DNA of 64,000 bases from Bacteroidota bacterium. Its GTDB lineage: Bacteria; Bacteroidota; Bacteroidia; Flavobacteriales; Weeksellaceae. The translations under genes were made by a program, and so were the position numbers. Below are positions 57,879-64,000 of this stretch, in pieces (positions within the stretch are counted from its first letter, which is position 1; each line of letters begins with the position of its first letter). The stretch lies in assembly GCA_023460855.1 (NCBI GenBank), contig JAEWOS010000016.1:62001-126000 (forward strand), in the 5' to 3' direction. The notes beneath the pieces were generated by a model. That model worked only from the letters and a program-made list of their open reading frames with translations, was not told the DNA's origin and did not search any database.

Positions 57879-60002
57879 ATGAGTACCAACACAAAAGATT
57901 TGCGGAACGTGGTTCTGCTGGGACATTCCGGATCCGGAAAAACAACCCTTATTGAAACCATGCTTTTTGAAGGAGGAGCGATAAGCCGACGTGGAACAGT
58001 AGAAGGGCACAATACCGTCAGCGACAATACTGATCTGGAACATGAACGGGAAAATACCATCTTTTCGCACCAGATGTATGTGAACTGGAAAAATAATAAA
58101 ATCAATGTTCTGGACACTCCGGGTTTCGATGATTTTGTAGGTGAAGTTATTTCCTCGCTGAAAGTTGCAGATACGGCAATTGTCGTATTAAATGCGGCAG
58201 CCGGTGTAGAAGTTGGAACTGAAATCGTTTGGGAACATATTGAGAAATATAAAACACCGGCAATTTTCGTCATCAATCAGATGGATCACCCCAAAGCTGA
58301 TTATGAAAAAACACTGGAGCAGGCGAAAGAAAGATTTGGCAGCAAACTTCTTCCGCTTCAGTATCCGCTGTCTTCCGGTGAAAATTTTCATCAAATCATC
58401 GATGCGTTACGCATGGTGATGTATGAATTTCCGAAAGGCGGAGGAAAACCGGAGAAAAAACCAATACCTGAAGCGGAAATGGAGCGGGCAAATGCAATGC
58501 ACAATGCATTGGTAGAAATTGCTGCAGAGAATGAAGACGGCTTAATGGAAAAGTATTTCGAAGAAGGAAATCTCAGCGAAGAAGAACTTGCGAAAGGAAT
58601 TACGATTGCGCTGGCTCATCAGCAGTTTTTTCCGGTTTTTGTAGCTTCAGGACTCAACGATATCGGATCCGGAAGACTGATGGGGTTCATCGACGACATC
58701 GCTCCTTCACCTGCAGACCGCCCTGCTTTAACACTGGCAAACGGTGAAGAAGTATTCTGTAATCCCGAGGACAAGACCTCTGTTTTCATCTACAAAACGA
58801 CGTCAGAACCGCAGGTTGGGATGATATCTTACTTCAAAGTGATTTCCGGAGTGCTGCGTACAGGCGATGAATTGATAAATGCTGACAGCGGAGAAACGGA
58901 ACGGATCTCGCAGATTTTCGTGGCAGAAGGCAAAGACCGTAAAGCGGTAAATGAACTTCAGGCAGGCGATCTTGGAGTTACCGTAAAACTGAAATCCGGA
59001 CACACCAATACAACGCTGCACACGAAAGGATCTGAAAGAAAAGTGGAGCCTATCGAATATCCGGAAAGCAGAATCCGGAAAGCCGTAACAGCTGAGAACT
59101 CTGCCAATACCGAAAAACTTTTCGCAGCATTACACAAAATTCAGGAGGAAGACCCAACTATTACAGTAGATATAGACCGTGAAACTCATGAAGCCGTTAT
59201 GGGCGGACAGGGACAACTGCATATTGACCTGATTCAGCAGCGAATAGAAAAGGAATTTGGCGTAAAGATGGTGATGAAAAACCCAAAAGTTTCCTACCGC
59301 GAAACCATCACGGGAAAAGCTGATGCAGAATATAGACATAAAAAACAATCAGGAGGAGCCGGTCAGTTTGCAGAAATCCATATGCGCGTTGAAAATTATT
59401 ATGACGGCATGGAGGAACCAAAAGGGCTGAATATCCGTCAGCACGAAATTGAAGAACTTCCGTGGGGAGGCAAACTCGCTTTTTACTGGTGTATCGTAGG
59501 CGGAGCGATTGATAACAGATATATCGGAGCAATTAAAAAGGGAATTATGCAGCAGATGAAGAACGGTCCGCTCACAGGATCTCCCTGTCAGAATATCCGT
59601 GTTTCCGTTTTTGACGGCAAGATGCACAGCGTGGACAGTAACGATATTTCTTTTCAACTGGCAGCTTCCGGAGCTTTCAAAGAAGCATTCCACAATGCCA
59701 GTCCACAGTTGCTGGAACCAGTTTATCATGTAGAAATCCTTTGTCCGGACGATTCCACCGGTGACGTTATGGGCGATCTTCAGTCGAGAAGAGCGATGAT
59801 TTCCGGAGTGGATTCCGAAGGACATTATCAAAAAATCATGGCGGATGTTCCGCTGGCAGAACTAGACGATTACGGCTCTACGCTGCGTTCTATTACAGGC
59901 GGAAAAGCAAAATTTTCCATGAAACTGACAGGTTTCCAGCTCGTACCGCACACCGTTCAGCAGGACCTTGTTAAGAAACACGTGGTAACTGCTGAATCTT
60001 AG
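57879..60002 (+). CDS. EF-G2-type translation elongation factor (EF-G paralogue)
   Basis: The 707-residue protein has the complete five-domain EF-G layout. The P-loop is GHSGSGKT (15-22), the G4 motif is NQMD (133-136) instead of NKMD, and the G3 motif is DTPGFDDF (79-86), so Phe83 replaces the catalytic His of DTPGHVDF. The domain IV stretch KKQSGGAGQFAE is intact. In Bacteroides thetaiotaomicron a similar EF-G2 supports translation with little GTP use during starvation; this protein shares the altered G3. The 143-base gap upstream contains TAACTTTA, a one-mismatch -7 element, so it may have its own promoter. It stands between the formate dehydrogenase beta and alpha genes. A tetracycline-protection role is unlikely. 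Confidence 0.9.
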   Translation: MSTNTKDLRNVVLLGHSGSGKTTLIETMLFEGGAISRRGTVEGHNTVSDNTDLEHERENTIFSHQMYVNWKNNKINVLDTPGFDDFVGEVISSLKVADTAIVVLNAAAGVEVGTEIVWEHIEKYKTPAIFVINQMDHPKADYEKTLEQAKERFGSKLLPLQYPLSSGENFHQIIDALRMVMYEFPKGGGKPEKKPIPEAEMERANAMHNALVEIAAENEDGLMEKYFEEGNLSEEELAKGITIALAHQQFFPVFVASGLNDIGSGRLMGFIDDIAPSPADRPALTLANGEEVFCNPEDKTSVFIYKTTSEPQVGMISYFKVISGVLRTGDELINADSGETERISQIFVAEGKDRKAVNELQAGDLGVTVKLKSGHTNTTLHTKGSERKVEPIEYPESRIRKAVTAENSANTEKLFAALHKIQEEDPTITVDIDRETHEAVMGGQGQLHIDLIQQRIEKEFGVKMVMKNPKVSYRETITGKADAEYRHKKQSGGAGQFAEIHMRVENYYDGMEEPKGLNIRQHEIEELPWGGKLAFYWCIVGGAIDNRYIGAIKKGIMQQMKNGPLTGSPCQNIRVSVFDGKMHSVDSNDISFQLAASGAFKEAFHNASPQLLEPVYHVEILCPDDSTGDVMGDLQSRRAMISGVDSEGHYQKIMADVPLAELDDYGSTLRSITGGKAKFSMKLTGFQLVPHTVQQDLVKKHVVTAES

Positions 60003-60046
60003 CATCTTAAACAGCGAATTCCAGAATTCCGCACCAAATTTCAGAT

Positions 60047-62788
60047 ATGGACAAAACAGCATTCATCAACAACCAGCCTTATCCTTTTACCGAAGGAGAG
60101 ACCATGCTTTCTTTTATAAGAAGGAATTTCGGGCAGCAGAGTGTTCCCACGCTTTGCGATGCGCCGAATCTGGAACCGTTCGGGTCATGCCGGATTTGTT
60201 GTGTTGATGTCGCTCTTGAGGAAAATGGCAAAACCAGGGCAATGGCATCTTGTCATACACCGGTCACGGAGAATATTTTTATTTATCCGGATACCGACAA
60301 TATTCAGAAATTACGCAAGAATATCCTGGAACTGGTGCTTTCAGATCTGCCCGAAGAAAACCGATTTACATACAGCGATAAGCCTACAGAACTTCAAAAG
60401 GTCGTCCGGCAAACAGGCATCAAAGAAGTCCGGTATCAGAATTCCCGCAGAAAAATATTTGAAGAAGACACTTCTCATCCTTACATGCGCTCGGATCTCA
60501 ATATGTGTATCAATTGTTTCCGGTGCATCCGCGCGTGCGACGAAGTACAGGGAGAAATGGTGCTGAATATGGCCGGCCGCGGATTTGATGCGCACATTAT
60601 TAAAGGTATGGATGTGAGTTTTATGGAAAGCGACTGCGTTAGTTGTGGCGCTTGCTCTCAAACCTGTCCGACCGATGCCATTACCGATATTTTTCAGATG
60701 GATGAGCGGATTCCGGAAAAAATTACCAGAACCGTCTGTACGTATTGCGGCGTCGGCTGCAACCTCGAAATCGCTTCAAAAGGTGAGGAAATTATTTCCA
60801 TTACCGCTCCCTATGATGCGGAAGCGAATCTTGGACACACCTGCCTTAAAGGAAGATATGCGTTCAGGTTTTATAATCACCCGGACAGACTGCGAACTCC
60901 GTTAATAAAGAGAAACGGTGAATTTGAGCCCGCAACCTGGGATGAAGCGTTTGATTTTATCGCAGACCGGATTACCTCTATCAAATCTGAATTTGGTCCT
61001 GATGCGATTGCAGGAGTTTCCTCAGCGAGAACACCCAATGAGGAAAATTATCTGATGCAGAAAATGATGCGGGCTGTAATCGGCACCAATAATATCGACT
61101 GTTGTGCTCGTGTTTGTCACTCTCCCACTGCGTTAGGAATGCAGCGTGCATTCGGAACAGGCGCTGCAACAAATTCTATTGAAGATCTGGCCTTTACAGA
61201 CTGTATCCTGGTAATCGGAGCAAATCCTACAGCTGCACATCCGGTAACCGGTGCAAGAATAAAGCAGAGAATGATGAAAGGCGTTACCGGAATTGTCATT
61301 GATCCGCGCAAAATCGAACTCGCGAAATACGCCAAATATCATCTTCAGCTTAGACCGGGAACCAATGTAGCATTGCTAAACATGATGCTGTACTATATTA
61401 TTTCTGAAAATCTGGAAGACGAAGAATTCATCAGAAACCGCACCGAAGGTTACGAAGAAATGAAGCAGGAAATTCTTCAGCTTAATATCGCTGAACTGGA
61501 GCGAATTACAGGCGTTAACCGCGAACTTGTTAGAGAAGCATCAATTGCATATGCAACCGCAAATGCAGCTATGGAATTTCACGGCCTGGGAGTTACGGAG
61601 CAGATGCAGGGAACTTTTACGGTACAGCTCATTGCAGATTTAGCCATGATTACCGGAAATATCGGAAAGAAAGGCGCAGGCGTAAATCCGCTTCGTGGAC
61701 AAAATAATGTACAGGGAGCAGCTGATATGGGATGTCAGCCGCATCAGGGCGCAGGCTACCTCGATGTAACCGATTCTGCCATCAACGAAAAATATAGTTT
61801 ATTCTATAAGAATGTTGTTCCGTCCCACGTTGGATTCAAAATTCCGGAAATGTTTGAGGCCGCACTCAATGGCAAACTGAAAGCGCTCTGGATTATTGGC
61901 GAAGATGTGGTTCAGACCGATCCGAACACGCAGAAAGTGCGGGACGCGCTGGACAGCCTGGATTTACTTGTTGTACAGGAACTGTTTATGACGGAAACAG
62001 CGAGCAGAGCAACGGTGATACTTCCTGCAGCATCATTCCTCGAAAAGGAAGGGACTTTTACCAACGGGGAAAGAAGAATTCAGAAAGTTCAAAAAATTGT
62101 AGAACCACTGGAAGGAACGAAACCTGACGGCCAAATCCTGGTCGAAATGATGAATAAATTAGGTTATCCACAACCTGATTACACACCTGAAGGAATGCTT
62201 GCAGAAATTTCACAGATCGTTCCGTTCTTTGCCGGCGTTACCTGGGACAATTTGGGGAAAAGCGGCTTACAGTGGCCGGTACGGGAAGATGGCAGCGATA
62301 CCAAAATGCTGCACATTGAAGAATTCAAAAGAGGAAAAGGAAAATTCAGCTTTATCGGTTTTAAAGAAAGTAACGAAATACAGAAACACGGAAAAGATTA
62401 TCCTTACATCATCACCACCAATCGCGAACTTGAGCATTACAATTGCGGTACGATGACCAGAAGAACCGGAAATGTAGAGATTCTGAAGGAAGACGTACTG
62501 CTGATCAGTCCGGAAGATGCCGTAAAAGAAGGAATTCTTGACGGCGATTTTGTCTGTGTGGAATCACCACGGGGAAAAGTGGATATCAAAGCGAAAGTTA
62601 CGGATGAGGTAAAGCCCGGAATTCTCAGTTCAACCTTTCATTTCCCTGAAATCATGCTCAACATCATCACCAGCGATGAGCACTGTACAGAGGCGATGTG
62701 CCCGGAATACAAAGTAGTAAGTTGCCGGATCCGGAAAAGCAAAGGGAAATTTAAACAGATGATGATGGATCAGGACGTTCAACATTAG
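60047..62788 (+). CDS. Formate dehydrogenase alpha subunit (FdsA/FdhA-type, Mo enzyme)
   Basis: The 913-residue protein contains an N-terminal [2Fe-2S] ferredoxin domain (Cys37, Cys48, Cys51, Cys69), two [4Fe-4S] clusters (Cys154, 157, 160, 164 and Cys197, 200, 203, 207), and the Mo-domain [4Fe-4S] (Cys231, 234, 238, 266). RVCHSP gives Cys357 as the molybdenum ligand, so it is a Cys and not a Sec enzyme. The domains then follow the DMSO-reductase fold to a C-terminal dinucleotide domain. The region equivalent to the His-Cys3 cluster (99-117) has none of its four ligands: Leu101, Asn105, Thr108 and Thr114. It oxidises formate to CO2, feeding NADH through the beta subunit. It lies 44 bases after the EF-G2 gene. 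Confidence 0.93.
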   Translation: MDKTAFINNQPYPFTEGETMLSFIRRNFGQQSVPTLCDAPNLEPFGSCRICCVDVALEENGKTRAMASCHTPVTENIFIYPDTDNIQKLRKNILELVLSDLPEENRFTYSDKPTELQKVVRQTGIKEVRYQNSRRKIFEEDTSHPYMRSDLNMCINCFRCIRACDEVQGEMVLNMAGRGFDAHIIKGMDVSFMESDCVSCGACSQTCPTDAITDIFQMDERIPEKITRTVCTYCGVGCNLEIASKGEEIISITAPYDAEANLGHTCLKGRYAFRFYNHPDRLRTPLIKRNGEFEPATWDEAFDFIADRITSIKSEFGPDAIAGVSSARTPNEENYLMQKMMRAVIGTNNIDCCARVCHSPTALGMQRAFGTGAATNSIEDLAFTDCILVIGANPTAAHPVTGARIKQRMMKGVTGIVIDPRKIELAKYAKYHLQLRPGTNVALLNMMLYYIISENLEDEEFIRNRTEGYEEMKQEILQLNIAELERITGVNRELVREASIAYATANAAMEFHGLGVTEQMQGTFTVQLIADLAMITGNIGKKGAGVNPLRGQNNVQGAADMGCQPHQGAGYLDVTDSAINEKYSLFYKNVVPSHVGFKIPEMFEAALNGKLKALWIIGEDVVQTDPNTQKVRDALDSLDLLVVQELFMTETASRATVILPAASFLEKEGTFTNGERRIQKVQKIVEPLEGTKPDGQILVEMMNKLGYPQPDYTPEGMLAEISQIVPFFAGVTWDNLGKSGLQWPVREDGSDTKMLHIEEFKRGKGKFSFIGFKESNEIQKHGKDYPYIITTNRELEHYNCGTMTRRTGNVEILKEDVLLISPEDAVKEGILDGDFVCVESPRGKVDIKAKVTDEVKPGILSSTFHFPEIMLNIITSDEHCTEAMCPEYKVVSCRIRKSKGKFKQMMMDQDVQH

Positions 62789-62859
62789 AGCGGAGTTTTT
62801 CAAATTCTACACAAAAGCCGCAGCTGGAACAGCATTTGAACGCATTCCTTTAAAAAAAT

Positions 62860-63417
62860 ATGGACGAATTACTCGCAAAAATCACGGATTACGGAGATGA
62901 AGCGCACGGCGATCAGATGAGGAAATATGCACCTGACCGCTATATGGTTCATCCGGTAAGAGTAATGGAAAAGTTGCGCGGTTTAACAAACGATAAAACG
63001 ATTCTTGCAGCCGCTTTACTTCATGATGTGCTGGAAGACATACCGGTTACGGAAGACGAAATGCGGCAGTTTCTTAGTACTTTAATGACTTCTGAAGAAG
63101 CACGCAGAACTCTGGACCTCGTCGTTGAATTAAGCGATGTCTATGTGAAATCTGCTTATCCAAACCTTAACCGCAGAACCAGAAAATCCAAAGAACTGGA
63201 CAGGCTTGTACAAACTTCCGCGGCATCGCAAACGATTAAATATGCGGATATTCTGGATAATACGCTTGAAATTGTCGATGAAGACCGGTCGTTCGCAAAA
63301 GTATATTTAAGCGAAGTCCGGCAGATTCTGCGGAAACTGGACAAAGGCGATCCCGAACTGCGTTCCGAAGCACTTGCTGCTGTTGAAGATGGTTTGAAAA
63401 GGCTCGGTGTCCGCTAA
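62860..63417 (+). CDS. HD-domain hydrolase of the small alarmone hydrolase (MESH1-like) type
   Basis: The 185-residue protein is a stand-alone HD domain: His31 in YMVHPVRV, His55-Asp56 in LLHDVLED and Asp130 in KYADILDN form the metal site. This is the same order and wording as in RelA/SpoT hydrolase domains and in MESH1 (Q-RK-x-x-YxxHP, LLHDVLED). It has no synthetase, TGS or ACT domain. It should cleave a (p)ppGpp-like nucleotide, giving pppGpp turnover without synthesis, or another pyrophosphorylated nucleotide. It is 71 bases after the formate dehydrogenase alpha gene and 32 before guaC, whose GMP product links to guanine nucleotide balance; that link is suggestive only. Confidence 0.82.
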   Translation: MDELLAKITDYGDEAHGDQMRKYAPDRYMVHPVRVMEKLRGLTNDKTILAAALLHDVLEDIPVTEDEMRQFLSTLMTSEEARRTLDLVVELSDVYVKSAYPNLNRRTRKSKELDRLVQTSAASQTIKYADILDNTLEIVDEDRSFAKVYLSEVRQILRKLDKGDPELRSEALAAVEDGLKRLGVR

Positions 63418-63449
63418 AACTTTCCAAATTTTTTACATTTTACTTTATT

Positions 63450-64000
63450 ATGCGAATAGAATACGATATCAAACTCGGCTTTAAAGATGTGATGTTCCGT
63501 CCGAAGAGGTCCACTTTAAAATCGCGTTCACAAGTCAGCCTGGAACGCACTTTCAAATTCCGGAACTCGCGCCACAAGTGGACCGGCGTTCCCGTTATTG
63601 CAGCAAACATGGATACGGTAGGAACTTTTGAGATCGCTGAAGCACTCGCAAAAGAAAAAATGCTGACTGCAATTCACAAGCATTATTCGATTTCAGAATG
63701 GGCGGAATTTCTGAAAAACCGAGAACACGATTTCTTTGATCATATTGCTTTAAGCACCGGAACCGGAGAATCCGACGAAGAAAAAATCAGGCAGATTATT
63801 GGCGAAAACCCACAACTAAAATTTCTCTGCATCGACGTAGCGAACGGTTATTCGGAACATTTTGTAGAATTTGTGAAAAAAACTCGGGACCGCTATCAGG
63901 ACAAGACGATCATCGCAGGAAACGTTGTAACCGGCGAAATGGTGGAGGAACTGATTCTTGCCGGCGCTGATATCGTGAAAGTTGGGATTGGTCCGGGATC
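63450..64000 (+). CDS. guaC: GMP reductase, 3' end outside window
   Basis: The frame opens with ATG at 63450 and continues past the window end (183 complete codons plus two bases). It begins MRIEYDIKLGFKDVMFRPKR and contains the IAANMDTVGTFEIAEALAKE, DVANGYSEHFVEFVKK and AGNVVTGEMVEELILAGADI segments, nearly identical in order to E. coli GuaC. It converts GMP to IMP with NADPH. The catalytic Cys loop lies just after the visible GIGPGS, so it is not in the window. An imperfect -7 candidate (TACATTTT) lies just upstream. IMP dehydrogenase is excluded by the short N-terminus without CBS domains and by the GuaC-specific start. Confidence 0.95.
   Translation, partial: MRIEYDIKLGFKDVMFRPKRSTLKSRSQVSLERTFKFRNSRHKWTGVPVIAANMDTVGTFEIAEALAKEKMLTAIHKHYSISEWAEFLKNREHDFFDHIALSTGTGESDEEKIRQIIGENPQLKFLCIDVANGYSEHFVEFVKKTRDRYQDKTIIAGNVVTGEMVEELILAGADIVKVGIGPG

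Noticed and set aside
57879..60002. Tetracycline ribosomal protection protein
   Set aside because: The sequence follows EF-G2 in length and motifs (KKQSGGAGQF, altered G3), and the neighbourhood is metabolic, with no resistance or mobile genes.
56083..62788. Complex I (NuoE/F/G) module
   Set aside because: The large subunit has the molybdenum ligand motif RVCHSP and all formate dehydrogenase domains; no other nuo genes are present.
1..64000. CRISPR array, insertion sequence, prophage or defence island
   Set aside because: No direct-repeat array with regular spacers, no transposase-like frame with terminal repeats and no cas, toxin-antitoxin or restriction genes were seen.

Overview
The window looks like an ordinary chromosomal stretch of a flavobacterium of the Chryseobacterium / Weeksellaceae type. 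Several kinds of evidence agree. Promoters carry the Bacteroidetes -7 element TAnnTTTG, and Shine-Dalgarno sites are absent. There is a type IX secretion C-terminal sorting domain, a lipoprotein TamA homologue (TamL) next to TamB, DUF5686 and OMP_b-brl-type outer membrane proteins, and a bL21 with the long C-terminal tail. The sequence is moderately AT-rich, gene-dense and free of insertion sequences, prophage or CRISPR.

Layout. 1-4.2 kb: end of a 2-hydroxyacid dehydrogenase, a beta-lactamase-fold lipoprotein, an Ig-like lipoprotein and a haem-binding-domain protein. 4.2-6.9 kb (minus): crotonase, dCMP deaminase, XerD and NUDIX in one operon. 7.1-9.6 kb: OxyR, then metK behind a SAM-II riboswitch. 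9.6-12.8 kb: a secreted orphan, an ECF sigma factor with a 44-residue basic ORF, a HAD phosphatase and TrpS. 12.9-19.1 kb (minus): SelO, a TonB-dependent receptor and aconitase. 19.3-21.8 kb: a PQQ-type sugar dehydrogenase lipoprotein, an outer-membrane barrel and Cu,Zn-SOD. 21.8-31.4 kb (minus): tamB-tamL-brkB-HI0933 operon. 31.6-35.5 kb: thioesterase, ThiL, LpxH-like phosphatase, PepT. 35.5-37.6 kb: HMG-CoA lyase, a secreted TonB-C-like protein and OsmC, behind an odd structured leader. 37.7-39 kb: bL21, bL27 and a small membrane protein. 39.2-45.7 kb (minus): an LRR/T9SS protein, DUF5686, tRNA-Asn and RseP. 45.8-50.7 kb: an omega-amidase, then a minus-strand persulfide/sulfite operon. 50.8-55.1 kb (minus): DUF3820, AI-2E transporter, a membrane protein and a C-terminal processing protease. 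55.2-64 kb: SurE, formate dehydrogenase beta, an EF-G2-type translocase, formate dehydrogenase alpha, an HD alarmone-hydrolase-like protein and the start of GMP reductase.

How genes work together. The persulfide dioxygenase-rhodanese fusion, single rhodanese, thioredoxin, small membrane proteins and TauE exporter form a plausible sulfide-to-sulfite detoxification unit. The two formate dehydrogenase subunits form a soluble NAD-linked enzyme, but they are separated by the EF-G2 gene, and the alpha subunit has lost all four ligands of its His-Cys3 iron-sulfur cluster. TamB and TamL form the envelope translocation module. OxyR, SodC and OsmC are oxidative-stress genes scattered across the window.

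The strongest items for follow-up are the SAM-II/metK leader with its mutually exclusive pairings, the formate dehydrogenase/EF-G2 locus, the structured GC-rich leader before HMG-CoA lyase, and the sulfur operon. No clearly unprecedented multi-gene system was found. All family calls come from reading translated sequence and recalled family motifs; no database search was run.
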